Below are positions 22,939 through 36,462 of a DNA stretch of 64,000 nucleotides, piece after piece. Made by a program: the position numbers and the translations under genes. This DNA comes from Branchiostoma floridae (lineage: Eukaryota; Chordata; Leptocardii; Amphioxiformes; Branchiostomatidae), in NCBI RefSeq assembly GCF_000003815.2, contig NC_049996.1, forward strand, positions 14,100,893-14,164,892, read 5' to 3'. Below the pieces are notes generated by a model, which was given only the letters and a program-made list of their open reading frames with translations, made no database searches and was not told the DNA's origin. Positions within the stretch are counted from its first letter, which is position 1. Every line of letters begins with the position of its first letter.

Positions 22939-25900
22939 ATGGTGGACTGCACGACGGAGAACGAGCTGACGATTGTCTCCGACTCTAGCTCGGAGTTCTC
23001 GGAAGACGACTTGGAATACGGCGGCGGTGGGGCCGACGGGGTCCTCAAAGTGTCGTCCATGACGAGTAAGGACTTGGAGGAGCGGGATCGAAGTCTGAGA
23101 CGCCGCTCTTCAAGGTATGTAACAGTATCTCCGCACCGCACCGGCATGGCTTTAGTTACGGTACATGCTTGGCCATGCGAGCGGCGAGGGCGCATTGTTG
23201 TTCGGCATGTTCCCTGACGTTACCAACGTCGCAAGGCCTCGACAAACATCGTAGGCATTCGGAGAATCCTCGTTTGTACATGTCCGTGAGCCTGCGGTGT
23301 GTGCGTGTGGTAAAGACCGAATTTCTCAGGTTGACTTTGGGCTGTCAGTTGCCAAACCGCTGACATGTTGACACGACGTTTTATTGACACGTTCCCAGTC
23401 CAGTTTTGTGTAGTCTCTGGCCTGAGCCGTACCATATGCCAGGGGAAATATGCGTGCTTCGTGGTTCCAGCTTATAGCTTACAACTACAAGTGGGCTTAT
23501 CGGTCAGGGAAGAGGGCTGGAAGAAAGGACTTGGGAACCCGACATGTAAATACCCCGGCGTGTTTGCATGAGTGCCCCAAGCCGGGTCTCATTATTGAAC
23601 ACATATCCCATGACAGAAGAGAAATGCTGGAGGGTCTTCCACAAAATAAGCAGGTCACGCTGTATAATAGGCCCGGCTAGAGCACATCTCACAAACTAAA
23701 CAATTCCCCAAGAGTTAGAATAACGACTTGAAAACAGCCGTGGCAGCTTTCGTGAACCTACAGTTCGCAGCTTTACCAAATGTCAGGAAGTAGTGTTGTT
23801 GTTCTAACTTCTACACGATTTGTTTCGGGCAAGGGGATTAGTGGTTGTGTGCGTCTTCTTTTACGGTTTACCACGTTCTGAGCCAACCGTGGCATGTTTT
23901 TAAAGTCGTCTAAAGAGTGTGACGTCAAGCAATGAAAAAAAACTAGGTCTTCCGTTCAATAAGTAGCCAGCACGGACAAACTGTTTGCGCATAAGACAGC
24001 GGCACGGTGACAGTAAATGCTGTTAAAACCCACGAGCTTTTAAGTGCCTCTCCTTATTACTTTATTTACTTGACTGTCAAACAACGACGGACCCACGAAA
24101 ACGGCCTGCATTGTTCTTAAGGGGCCGCAAGGGACCTTAGCATGCAAACATGAGGATGACAGGACCTCAAATTGATAAACGAGACTTGCCCGAGGAACAT
24201 TGCAAAAAGTAGGGCAAGTATGTTTTTCATTTAAGTCTGTCATGGCGTGATGTTGACTAGAGAAAGACAAAGAGAAATCACGTGTAGCAGTCAGCCTTAC
24301 GTCAGGAGAGAACAGCAACAGCTTTTTATTCGGCTTGTCAAGTTTTAGAACATGTTATCAGTTTGTAGATGTGGAGTGCTGTCCTCACCGTGTGAATGTT
24401 GAGGGGAACGATCATTTCTAGTCGTGGGGAGGGTTTGTTTTTGTGTTCGTGTTTTTCCTTCTATGACACGGCGTTTTATTGACACGTTCCCAGTCCTTCT
24501 ATGTAGGTCTAGGCACGTGTCAATGTAAACGATACAACTTGTAGCATGCGATTTATAACTTTGTTAGAAACATGTACAGAAGAAGAATGTATAAAACGCA
24601 ACATGGCATGAGAAAGAAGCAAAAGTTTTCTCCCCCGTCAGTTTGAAACAACGTATCAATTCATACGCGTCACAGCGTGAAAAGAAATCACCAATTCCAA
24701 GCAAAGAGAAGAGAGAATGGAGCATTGAGCCACTTTTGTTATTCCGCGGAAATGTCAAAAGTCGCCCCGTGGCTTTGATTTTAACTTTGCCACGGGGGTC
24801 ACCAGAGGTCAATGGATTCAGAAGGAGGTCGATTGACAGTCAACAGTACATGGGGTGATATCGCAGCACGGGTGAATACCGCTGCGGCTTCGAGTCGTGT
24901 TTTTGCGGTCAGACCTCACGTTGTTCGGCTATGTGACTATTTATTCAAGAGTTCGATGCAACGCCCGTGTAAGCTGTAGTGATTATTATGTCATTTCTTC
25001 ACTTCTGTATAGCAAAAGCCGGCGTACCTTCTAAATGTTTTGTTGAGTTCAGTAGAATAGATGAGCTTTATGGTTTTTTTTATGTTTCTTCACTTCTGTA
25101 TAGCAAAAGCCGGCGTACCTTCTAAATGTTTTGTTGACTTCAGTAGAATAGATGAGCTTTATGTTTTTTTTTATGTTTTAGAATTGTTTCTCTCTTTTAT
25201 TCCTAAAGGGACTAGCCACTTATTTTCGGTGATGAAAAACTGAAGTAAATTGCAGTCTTTTAACTGTTGATAAGAAAAACATGATTTAATTTTCAGCCCC
25301 TCCCTTTGGTTATGAATGGTTTGTCCTTAGCACTTGTAAGAAGTTCTTTATTCGTCCTCCATATGAAAACACTTCTGAGTGGTCCCCAGAGGATTCCGGT
25401 GGATGTTCGATGTTCTTGAATGTACCCAGCAATGTTTGGCCCTGCAAAACCCGACCCACGTGTTTCACATTATCCCGAATTCTAGCCGAGACGGCCAGGT
25501 TGTACGGGGCAACTCCGGGTGGGATAGGGGGAGGGGAGGGGGGCGAGTTCGTCCTACCGCCTGTCTGACTGAAAACATGCACTTGGCACCGCCCAAAACC
25601 ATGTTTTACGTTCAACTTGCCACGTAGAAGGCAAGTTGAAGGTAAGGAAATGCATATAAGCGTAGAAGACAAGGCCCTTCATAAAATCTGAGGAAACTTT
25701 GGTACATTTCGCGTAAAAATGTGTGAACTTTCCGTGGAATAAATTCTGGAGCACTGTGCAAGCGTGACACTATTACAACTGATAAGCATGTCGTAAATTT
25801 TCACCAAGATCAAAGAGCAATGCGTTTTCTTGACGTTTGACAATTTTCTCTTCTTAAGAAGATGGTTTGTTGCACAAGATAAACGTTTTTGGGTGCTTCG

Positions 25901-28900
25901 CTTTTGTCGTTTGCCTCAAAACATGCCGTAGACTTGCAAACATGGCAAACTACTCATCACTGCATGATCGAAGGTGAAGAGCAAATTTAGCATATGGAAC
26001 ACGTTATTCTCGCGTTTCTACTGGGCGTAGAATTGAAGATTTGGGGCGTGGTCGGGGCCACGCAGCACATACGCGGATTGGAGAAGCACAGGTACCTCTC
26101 CAACCTCACATGTGGTTTCAGTTTGGTTTTTAAAGGCAAAACGGCTGCGGAATGTGCCCCTTTTAGCTTCTAACTCCCCGGCCGATTATTTTCACACTTC
26201 GGGTCACACAGTACAGACACAACAGAATTAAAGACCAATCTTTCAGGAGAACTGCAGGTTTAAATTCCTTTTTTTTTTCAATGACAAAGCCAATGGTGGA
26301 TGCCAATGTCAGTAGCAATGGCTGGGGTCTACCATTGTTCACATGGGGGACTGATGAGGGAGAGGATAAATGAAAATAAAGTGCATACTATTTTGTAACT
26401 AAATGTAACGATTTATCAGGTCGAGGAAAAGATACTGTTAAAATGTAGATAGGAATTGCTGAAATTGGAGCAAAAATTATTTTAGAATGCGATAACTTAT
26501 AATCAAAAGAAAGAAGTATAATAATGTGGGGAAAGTTTCTCCATCAGTCCATGACCCACTCACTTGCACAATTGAATCCCCCCTCGGAACATCACGTTGT
26601 GAGCGTGTCGTCTGTGCAGACATGATCGGACAGACATGTACGGTACAACATCTGGAAGGTTTAAAGGTGGGGAAGGTGGAACACTACACTGTTCAAGACG
26701 TCACCATGAACTTTCATGTCTTGACTATTTCTTAATAGTTGACGCCTAGTTCTTATTTAAAAGTTATATATTTTCAGTAATTCTTAATCTATAAACAGTA
26801 CAAATATATTAGGGAAAAGAAGGAGGAGGTGATACTTTCAAAGACGTTTCAAAGGTAACCTTAAAGCTTTAATACCGGACTCTCAGATTTAATTGTTAGG
26901 AAGAGGATTGTAAAGCCACACAAAGCAAAACGAACGGTCACGATTATTAGGACTGAATGTAATTTTAGTGTGACCCTTACCTCTTCCGTCATAACCTCAA
27001 TACAAAGCCGATTTGATCTTCACGTGAATAAACAAAGTTCAAATAAAAAGCGAGACGACATTATACAAATCCTGAGAGATCCGCTCCATGTAATTACCCC
27101 TAACCTCCCTCCGACGTCAGCCGCCGACCCGAAACGTGACTTTCCTCGGGAGACGGGCGCTTGGACCCCGCCCAATATTTGCACATACCTCGCAGGATCT
27201 CCTCAACATAACCTGATTCTGTAGGGAGACAAAACACTTGAAATCCATCCCCTTACACGCGAGTGGAAAGAATCAATATGCGGTACGTGAAGGGGGGGGG
27301 GTTACTTCCGAAGCACTTGACCTTAATCCGTCAAATACGTCTGAAGTTCAAACGAGACAGAAACACTATCTAGTCGTCTTTGTGACGAAATCTCCAAGCA
27401 GAAGTAGGATTTACTACGAGAAGACGAATACTTTTAGTAGTATCACAATGCACTACGTACTAAGGCACGTCTAACGCATTGAGACTGAGCCAGTACGCAC
27501 GTCTGCTTGAAGACAGACCTTGCATGAGATAAACATGGTCATTAGCTACCTTCAGTAGCTCAAACCAATCTCATATAACGTCCTTGCTCAAACAAAGACG
27601 CACAGGACGTTGCTAGAGATGGTCTGGAATAATTCTCGAAATACATCTTTCAGACCCTCGAAAAAGTGCTTTAAAGTTTAAAAGGCAACTATGTTTGGCC
27701 TTGCACTTCGTAAGAACGTCCCCTAATGACTTTGAAGTTGGCGTTCATTTTGCCCACTCCTTTCCCTTCTCCCTGGTTTGGCGCTATGCCTATATGCGAC
27801 CTCCCAAGTTAGCTGTTAGTCCTTGGCTGTACCGACAACACGTGTAATTCCGGTATTCAGAGGCCTTGGCCCCTAAACATATTTCCCGTATGACTGTAAC
27901 CTACACCATGTTTGCGAGAAGCACAACTTGTGACTGTTCTCTTCAATCGTTCATGTCTTCAGTTTGTCTCCTGTCTCTGTTCATCAATGTAGAACTTGAT
28001 TTTTATGGAATGCACACATGTGTTTTTTCTAATAGCCAATCAGATGTTTGGGCTGAAAATCGTTATTAAGTTCGTTCAGCCGTATTTTCTGACCGTCACC
28101 GGTCAGAGAACGTATAGCCTGGGTACCATCCTCCGTAGTACCAGTACTAGTAACCGCTGGCTCAAACTTTTCTCTTTCTTTGTTAAAAAGACTACGAACC
28201 TTGACAATTCCTCTTGTGATTGGACTGATTTTGCTGTGATTTCTATGTGCCATACGGTTTACATGTGTAGCACTCCTGTTTGCCAGGACTTTTCTAAAAA
28301 AAAAGAGAGAGAAGGTTAGATCTATGACAATGTTTTTACACTTACACTGTGGTTACGTAGCGACAGAATAACACAGCTGTCTGAAGTTGTCTTGTTTCCT
28401 GGGCCGGGTCGTCTGTGTTGGGAGAGGAGAACATCGCACAGAAGTTGAATATTTGCCGTAAAACATGACCAACGCACACATAGTGGTGGGGTGACAATTG
28501 ACATGACACATTCCGAGAGAAGGGCTAGATGGTGTAACTTTACTGTAAGGACAGTGTGCCAGATGTAGGTGGGAGAGGAGGGGGGAGGTTATAGGTACCG
28601 GTAGCGACTGGAAGTGTGCCGTAGTCAATCAAAGTGTGGGAGGAAAGGGAGGGATTTCCACATTTCAAGCAAGTTTGAAGTGTATTCTATTTTTGGCGTT
28701 ACAGTGTCAGCCTCTACCAAGGACGTTATATGAATAACGGCCTTGCCTCTACCAGACTCCACAGGTCGCCAGAAGATAGTAGACATTAGCCAAATTATGG
28801 AATACACAGATATCGGATATCGCACTAGACGATACGTCGCTAACTTTAGCTTTAGACTCTACCAGGCTCCACTGGTCGTTAGAAAATACTAGTAGTAGAA

Positions 28901-31900
28901 ATTAGCCAAATACTGTAATAGATATGACGTCAGAGGATATGCCGCTAGCTGAAGTCTTTGATCGGGCAACTCCTCTGGTGTGTTATCCGCCTATTTGGCC
29001 ACATGTGGGGAGCCTGTTCGAGGCTATTACAACTAACCTATGAACAATTGAGTATTCGTTTGGAACTTTGTTATTTTCTGCGGGCTTTGTTTGCATGAAC
29101 CTCGTTTCACTGCTTATCACACATACTTCTCCTGCTAGGCACTTAATTAAACAAGTGACCGCAAACAACGTTTACACGAAAGCAGTTTATGTTCCTCTCC
29201 AGTGCAGTGCGTAGGGTTCGGCGGTTAGGACGACTTAGTAAAAAAAAAGAAGATCGTTGACTTATCGAGAGCGTTTGAAACCGCTGAGTTAGCATCTGCC
29301 TACTGTAAAACGCGAAGTTTTCGCGGGGATTTGATTTCGCAGTAGGAAGAAAATGGTGTATTTGCGGTGGTTTTAAGTTCGCGATTGAAACCGCTATGGA
29401 GGGTTTTACCTTTAAACAAAAAGGGAAATGTTCCCAGTGGTTTTAAGTTCACGGTGGAGATATCAGTGCGAAAACCGCGAATATATGTAGTTTATTGTCC
29501 GTGGGCTAATTGCAGGTAACATGGACGGGTGCATACAGTGCAGGCAATAGACAAGAGTCTGCATAACTCTAAAAGCTAACTCTAGATTCTGGGTTGTACC
29601 GACAACACTTAAAACCACCGCGGACATCTCACCCTTCACAGTACTTCTCACCCTTTACAGTCCTTGCTTGAGAAAACGAGCCGTATACAAACTGACGTAA
29701 CCGGGCTCACGTTGACACGTTACATGTCTCCGTTGCCTGACTGCAAGTTCCGGCCATTAGACCCCCATACCAACCCGTGGCCCGGCGGGTCAACAACGAT
29801 ATGGTGACATTTAAATGGAGACGGTATGTTTACGGTGCGCTGGAGGAGACCTGACGCATTCTTGGCATTTTTACAACGATTGAACAGGTGGTTTTATTAA
29901 GTCGACGTGAGGTGAACGGAAAGAGCGAGAGAAACAATGAGAGAGATCGAGATGGTGGATGGAAGGAACTTGTGAAGGAAGAAAATGTCTTAGGATGGAA
30001 AGAGAACGACAAAAACGCCATAGCAACAACGGACGATCCTATTACTAGTCATATAGGAAATATTGATTAGCTCTCGTTTCCATTGTTGTTTTTCCGTTCG
30101 TCGAAATGGCAGAGCTGTTTCGTTCCGGCTGTTGGAAACTTGGACTAAAAAGGTTCCGCAAACATGACATATGAGTAAGGTGAAACTTTTGAAATGTCAA
30201 CGTGGAACTAGTGGAAGTAAGTGGTACCAGTGCCAGTAAACTATTGCACGCAAGGTCGCAATTACACTGGTTTATGGTTATTGTTGTAGTCCAGAGAAAT
30301 CCTAGTTAAGCCATTCTCGATGATAGTATGAATGCGCGTTGGCGTTTGTACGTTTTAGTTTTACACAGACGTACTGCACTGTAACATGCAAACGAAACGC
30401 ATTATTTACATGCCGTCCATGTGGATGTCCATGTGGATCTGAACTACATGCGACTCCGAGTGTAATCAGTGATCACCAGAATATTTGCGTCAAACAAGCA
30501 TGTCATTACCATTAGCAGGAACAAACCATGACTTGTGTATGATGTAACCAATCCAAACTAGTCTGAACACCCCGCATTTTCAAACCGCTTGGGAAACTTT
30601 GAGAACGCCAGTGTGAATGGAGACTGGTGTATGGCCATGTTTTCCATCAAACCAGGCTCCATGGCAGTATCCTGACCACTTGGGACGTGTTTATACATCA
30701 CTCCAAGTCTCGCGTCTTACTCCGCAGTTTTCCTTGCTTGTTTTCCACGGTCGCTTGTCACCCCATAATCCATTCGGGACGGCAGGCGGCACGAAGAAAA
30801 ATGATTTGATGATAAACAACTGTGTCAGATTTCCAGGGGAGGAAGCCAAAAGATATATCACAACTCCGTCTTTCCTGTTTCCCTCCCCCCAATGTCACGA
30901 TCCTGAGGTATAATTCTGTTGGAGATCGTTTTGATGTGAACTTGACCTTTAATGATGTGCTGTGACTATAAACAGGCGGTACGCAAAATCTGTCATCGAA
31001 CGATGACGTGTACCCGGTGATATCCCGAGTTTAATGGATGTCAAGTTTACGTTGGCTGGAAGTCACGCTAGACAGGGGTCAACGTCCTTTAGTTGGTCAT
31101 TAGGCCATGTTCATTTGATCATATGGATGACATCCTCTGGGAATCAAAAATCTGATGCAAGCGTGCTAATAGAATAAAGCCCCCCCCCCCAAAATGTTGC
31201 CTTCATATGAAATGTAATTGGTCGGAAGGTTGAACAAATGACTGAACACAAAGAACAATAGATTCTTCATTTTTGCTCTTTCACATCTTCTATGGTCCTG
31301 TAAATTAATGTTCTTTGACATTAGTATACGTTTTCAGACGTTTTAATTTTTGCTAATCACGGTATATATTTGCTTATTTTGAAGCAGTTTTGTACAATTT
31401 AAAGTTTTTGTGTGTGTGTGGAAACGGTCGTAAATTGACGCTTGCGTGTATGCCATCCATATAATTAAATCAACATGGCCTAAGTTGGCACCGTTTCAAC
31501 ACTTGGCTCTAACCGGGTCTTTCTGAGGACTTCCCGGGAAGTGTCTCGGGGTGGCCCAAGGGCAAATACCGGTATCTTCCCTGGTTAAGATAGCAAGCCG
31601 GCGTCTCTGAACCAAGGCGGAAAAATTCAATCGGCATCGTCATATTGCCAGGAGATTTCCTCAGATGTTGATGCCACTGATACCAACACATTACCTCGGA
31701 GCAAATTGAAATTTCTTCCTAAATTATGTAGGTAAATCAAGCTAATTGGATGAAAAGGATTTAAATATCAACAAAACGTCAAACTGTTGTCACTTTGTGT
31801 ATCTGTACTGTTGCCAACTAATGATATTTATTCTTCTTCGTTAGGCGCAGGAATTCGGACCGAGTTCGTCACAAGCGGCAGGTTATGCAAGACATGGCGC

Positions 31901-33784
31901 GTCCGCTGAAACAGTGGCTCATCAAGCACAGGGACAACCCTTATCCAACCAAAACAGAGAAGATCCTGCTGGCTCTGACGTCACAGATGACGTTGGTACA
32001 GGTGAGTAGTGCCGTGTGCAAAACCATTCGATTGTTTTAGAATGAAAGTTCATCTGTGTTGGTAGAATACATTAAAGAAAAGTGCTAAGATTTTACTTCC
32101 AACACTTATGAAACTTACCCCTATAGTTCAAGTTTTCGGACGAACTCCGACGACCTTGTTAACAGAATGAATGACACTTCTATCTCCAGCAGTGACATCA
32201 GGTACACACCACTTTTGCAGGAGGGGGTCACAAGCATAAGAAAGGCTATGTCGCCCCATTTTGATTATTTTTGATCGACAGGCATTCAGAGCACTATCGT
32301 AACATGCAGACAGACCTGACATGTCCTTAACCGTTAGCCCGTGTACTTACCAACTTGTAAGTGATGTTATCTGAAGTAAACACTTCATTTTGGTCAAACA
32401 ATTCATTTTGGTCCTTTGGACCATACAATTGTAAAGGTGGGCGTGTCTGTCTAAGGACTTGATCTTATCGAATTTGTAATTTAAATATTTATCCTTAAAT
32501 AAGCGAAGAAGTGTTATATTGGTACGTGGATGAAGGTTTGACATCCAGGTAACAAGGTACGCTACATAGCAGTTCCCCAAGCAAGTGGATATGACATTGG
32601 AAACGGTCAGACGTTTCAGATAGCATTCACTACCTCTGGTCTGTGACGCTGAGGATATCCTCAGTTTCACTGAGGAAAGATGGATGCTAACTGAAACTTC
32701 TGACCGTTTCCAGTTGCTTGAGTGTTTGCTATTTGAAGTGTATACTGACGTCATTCCACCAGAAATAGCATGGTCTTGAGTTAACCAACAAACGTCGTCT
32801 GTTTAGGTCTCCAACTGGTTTGCCAACGCGAGGCGGAGGCTGAAGAACACGGTGCGAGACCCTGACCTGAGTTGGGGCATGCGCATTAAGCTGTACAACA
32901 AGCACGTGCAGGGGAACGCGGAGCTGCTGTCCATCAGTTCGGGCGATGACAGTGACGAGGATGACTTCGGGGACTCGGACTACGGCGATCACGGTAAGGG
33001 ATAGTTGTTTTCTTCCGTTGTAGCCTGGGTACCATCCTCCGTAGTTACCGCAGAAATCACGCGAAAATATATAGACAGCGGTAGCAAAAGAGGATGGTGT
33101 CCGGGCTACTTGTATTGGGGTGTTAGGTAACAATTCTTCGTAAGTCACTTCAACTGCACTGAGTCATTCATTATCTTTTGCATCCGGTAGTTTTCGAAGT
33201 AGAGACGTAAAGGCTACAAAGTAGAATCTGTTAGACCAAGCCCCCACCAATAACATTTGATTGAAAAAATTAAATGCTCTTTGGTAGAGTGCTACGAATC
33301 AAAATCTAACTTGTATTTCTTATTTTCTTTTTAAGATGGCGGCAGCAAGGGAAATCTCATCATCCCCCACTTTAAAGGAGACCGAGACGAGAACAGCAAC
33401 AACTCGTCCCTGCCCCCCTCCCCCACCGAGGACTTGGACCACAGGTACGCCATCCCGAGGTACCCGGACAGTGGCGAGGAGCCGAGCTCCCCCACCAAGT
33501 ACAAGCACAGCATCCTTCAGCGGTACCTCAACGACTCCTTCCATAGCACCGCGAGGAGGAACGACAAATCCGGCTCCCTCAGCTCCCAAGATTACGAAGA
33601 CCTGTCGGAATCCGCTCGGAGCTTCCGATCGAGCTTCGGGAGCGACGGGAGCGTCCGATTGAGCCCGACGAGTGAGGGCGAGCCGCGGTCGTCTCCAGTG
33701 TTTGAAGATGAGGAGTTGCACTGGAAGGAGATAGACGCGGCCATGGCGCTTACAAGTCTCGCGAGAAGTCGCGGCTGTCCGTGA
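22939..33784 (+). CDS. Mkx: Mohawk homeobox protein (TALE class), four coding exons
   Basis: Exons: 22939-23114, 31845-32001, 32807-32993, 33336-33784. Donors are GTATGT, GTGAGT and GTAAGG; acceptors end TTAG, TTAG and TAAG; phases 2, 0 and 1 join without a break to give 322 residues (human MKX is 352). The TALE homeodomain spans about residues 66-128, with the three-residue PYP loop insertion (91-93) and recognition helix WFANARRR (115-122). The following [20 protein letters not shown] block is near-identical to vertebrate MKX. C-terminal family motifs are present: [14 protein letters not shown] (about 227-240) and [15 protein letters not shown] (302-316). The N-terminus is acidic and serine-rich and unlike vertebrates. 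ATG 22939 has a good context (aacATGG) and is the first in frame after a stop at 22783. Family knowledge: a nuclear DNA-binding repressor acting in tendon, muscle and connective-tissue development in vertebrates. Exon 2 may instead begin at 31851, two codons shorter. Confidence 0.93.
24995..25180. repeat. Two-copy tandem duplication, period 91 bp
   Basis: 'cacttctgtatagcaaaagc' at 25000 recurs at 25091, and both copies continue through 'cggcgtaccttctaaatg', 'cagtagaatagatgagc' and a poly-T run. They are nearly identical, so the duplication is recent. Confidence 0.9.
28855..29028. mobile_element. MITE, CTCTACCAGG family
   Basis: Left end 'gactctaccaggctccactg', right end 'gtggggagcctgttcgaggc', with family interior blocks 'gaaattagccaaata' and 'ctcctctggtgtgttatc'. 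A partial relative with 'gcctctaccagactccacag' lies just upstream at 28744. Both are within Mkx intron 1. Confidence 0.65.
31126..31295 (-). repeat. Dispersed ~170-bp repeat, inverted copy 2
   Basis: Reverse complement of the 9611-9795 repeat: begins 'atgacatcctctgggaatc' and ends 'cttcatttttgctctttcac'. An internal C-homopolymer is specific to this copy. Confidence 0.65.
32516..32712. mobile_element. Palindromic element in Mkx intron 2
   Basis: 'ggaaacggtcagacgtttca' on the left and 'tgaaacttctgaccgtttcc' on the right bound an inner hairpin ('gaggatatcctcagt'). Outer segments 'gacatccaggtaac' and 'ccagttgcttgagtg' match those of the palindrome at 45218-45311, so the two are relatives. Confidence 0.65.
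33021..33109. mobile_element. MITE in Mkx intron 3, TAGCCTGGGTACC family
   Basis: 'tagcctgggtaccatcctc' and 'gaggatggtgtccgggcta' form inverted ends of an 89-bp element. It occupies a quarter of the 342-bp intron, so intron size differences between haplotypes may trace to it. Confidence 0.75.
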
Positions 33785-34960
33785 GGATGACGTCACGTTA
33801 CCCACATGTGTGACGACTTGCTGATTGGTGCGTGAGATCACCTGACTGAGGCCGAATTATGTAAATACAACGAACTGGTCTAGAAGACGATTACGCAGCT
33901 CGCGGACCAATGACGATTCTTGCTTGAAGAGTCAACGTGACTCGCCAGAGACTGCCAAATGTCGACGTCTTTTCCAAGGACCAAGACTTCATTCCAAGGG
34001 TTTTATTTGGGGAACAAATCAGCTTTATTTCCATTGAACGACCAATATCTGGCGTCGGTGGAAAAGTGGGACCAAATTTGAGCAGACGGAATAACGTGCC
34101 TTTGCCATCATTAGAACCACTAGGATTGTATTCAGATGAAAGAATGCCTACATATGATTGGACACAACTTTGGACTGAGAGTGAGAGGGCAGCGGTGATT
34201 GGTTGGTGACTTAGCGAGGAACAAGTTTGAAAGATGAAATGCGATGCGATTGGTTATTTGGACGAACGTTCCGTGACGTGGCTGTGTGTCATTGGTGACT
34301 GGAGGGACAAGGTACAAGGGATGACGGAAAATCGGCCGCGCTGGCTCGCGACCTAAACGTAAACAACAACACAGAAAACTGGTTTGTTTTCCTCAGCCAC
34401 CTTTACTGACAGCTTGGTCTTCCAGAACAAACAATATTCCAACTCAAATACCTTTCCAATGGGAGTTTTATAGAGTACTAACAACGGTTTCTCGCCATAT
34501 TGACAACTACTGGCTGCCTCTGTACAATGCTCGTCGCTTGACTACAATATGATATTCTCTTTTTTCTGCAACCTTTGTTCAAGTTCATCTTTTTTCCTTG
34601 TATATCCTCGACGAATACTGCCGATTGAGCAGTTCATACATAAAATTTTATGTCAGTACTTGGTCGAAACTACTAGAAATAAAGAAGGGTGGATTTGATC
34701 AGTGATGGCCAATAATGTGCCATACGTACAACTTAATGTTATCTACCAATCACGATCGAGCGATGGTATCTCAGCTACCAGATCCCGAATGATCCACGCT
34801 AAGTTTCTTGTTCTCGTTTCTTCGTTTGAATATCTCTTTTAAGTCATGTAATTTCCGCCGAGATTATTTATGTTTCATTGATATTTTACAAGATGTTGTC
34901 TGGCGTGTTTTGTGTCTCATGTAAACAACGAAATAAATATTGGGGTTTGAGTTTCAGTTT
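33785..34960 (+). other. Mkx 3' UTR and polyadenylation signals
   Basis: Following the stop codon there are two canonical AATAAA hexamers, at 34678-34683 and 34932-34937. The second is followed by a G/T-rich stretch typical of a downstream element. Proximal and distal polyadenylation would give UTRs of about 0.9 and 1.2 kb. The 90-codon frame at 33937-34209 within it is not recognised. Confidence 0.5.
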
Positions 34961-35219
34961 CAATGATGCTGTGGTTGTGTCAGTTTTATCTAGTGATGTC
35001 CTACTTTGACTTTGACTTTGACATTATTGAAAATTCGCAGTGGGACCACTGAATTGCATTCAATTTACATTTGAAACACACAATAACAAGAGTCAAATAT
35101 TACACATTACTAGGACTAAGTACTATATACATATATACATAGGTTAAAATTTCATTTGGACGATTGTCTGATAACAGAGAAGTATTATTATAGTGACGTG
35201 GATATGATAATAGGAAATA

Positions 35220-35477
35220 AAACGCAGACGTTGGAAGTGGTTGGGGCACGTGCTGCGTATGCACAAAAACAGACACCCTTATGTCGCCCTCAAATGGACT
35301 CCTCAAGGGAAGCGAAGCAGAGGCAGGCCTCTAGGGACCTGGAGAAGGACGGTTGAAGGGGAGATGAAGGCAGCACGTAAGACCTGGCATGAAGTTAGAT
35401 GGATGGACCAAGATAGGAAGGACTGGAGGAAGTTCGTCAGTGCCTTATGCTCCACCAAAGGGAGCGAAGAGGATTAG
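35220..35477 (+). mobile_element. LINE reverse-transcriptase C-terminal fragment
   Basis: An 85-codon stretch reading KRRRWKWLGHVLRMHK, then KRSRGRPLGTWRRTVEGEM and WRKFVSALCSTKGSEED before a stop. The RWLGHVLRM...GRP..TWRRT...W...V.ALC signature is the extreme C-terminus of non-LTR retrotransposon polyproteins (endonuclease-reverse transcriptase type, common in invertebrate genomes). The upstream domains are missing, so this is a 5'-truncated, dead copy. It ends in 'attaggttaggttagg', a short tail repeat. It inserted just downstream of Mkx in the same orientation. Confidence 0.85.
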
Positions 35478-36462
35478 GTTAGGTTAGGATATGATAATGA
35501 CTAATGCTGTCCTATCCGTATTTATTTCATTTAAGACGACTGGATGGCCCCTTAAAACGTTTGGTTTCCAAAAGGACACAGTTTATGAGCCATTCAGGAG
35601 AAAAAAATTAGACAATAATTAGTAGGAAAAAATCCGGTACGTCAAATTAAAATCGGTGTTCAACGTAGAAGCCGTTCCAAGGTAAAAAAAATGAGGCAAT
35701 TGAAATTGGTTTGGGAATCTTTATAATGTTCCAAAACCATATCCAGTTGCTTACGTGACTGCCTTTTGGCGTATCTTACCTTCTGGAACCGTCATTGACG
35801 TAATAAAGGTTAAAATGTTAGAATTTGAAGTTGAGTCTAAGTACTTAATGACCAGGCTTACGGGTACTCTTCTTGCTCCTCTCCTTTTGGATCAAAGCTT
35901 GTCCAACAGCTATAAAAGAAAGACGAACTGTTGTTTGCTAACTATTGATGAAAATAACCTACTTTGAAGTTTGAACCACAAAGTTACTCGTAACGTAATT
36001 AAACCTCGTACAGACTTTCGGGCATCTTTGACCCTACTTACGTCACGTCTCACCTTTGACCCCTAAGTTATATGGCGTTTCCGGAATGCACAACACGACA
36101 GAGACCGAAAGTTCAGTCAAGTGTCATGTTTGGGTGAGTCAGCCTGTCTTCTTGCTAAACTTTGACTTTATTTGGATCTCAACATCTTCTTGTAGGACCT
36201 TTAAAATCATATTTACACGTAACTTAAACAAGAGGATCTAGAAGGAATGCAAAAAGTACACAATACAGAACGTATCAGACAATCAGAGATGGCAGATTTT
36301 AACAAAATGCTGCCCTTCAACAACACTGTACAACCACTAGCTTTTGCATTCTGTGTGTGAAAAGCAAGGAAGAGCCAGAAGATTTGAAGACGTTTGTCAT
36401 GATAAGATTTGAAAGAAGCTTATGCGTCAAGGCATTTGCATTTCTTCAAGTCATTGCGAAGC

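Larger units (their letters stand above)
23115..31844 (+). other. Mkx intron 1 (8.7 kb)
   Basis: Holds a 91-bp tandem duplication (24995-25180), several MITE copies (28116, 28736, 28855), CGCGG-type fragments (29300-29490), the inverted copy of the 9611 repeat, and a C-homopolymer at 31179. A minus-strand frame near 25310-25520 looks moderately protein-like but has no recognisable family. No additional Mkx coding exon was seen. Confidence 0.6.

Noticed and set aside
22920-23195. 91-codon minus-strand frame
   Set aside because: Antisense shadow of the first Mkx exon.
33320-33841. 173-codon minus-strand frame
   Set aside because: Antisense shadow of the last Mkx exon.
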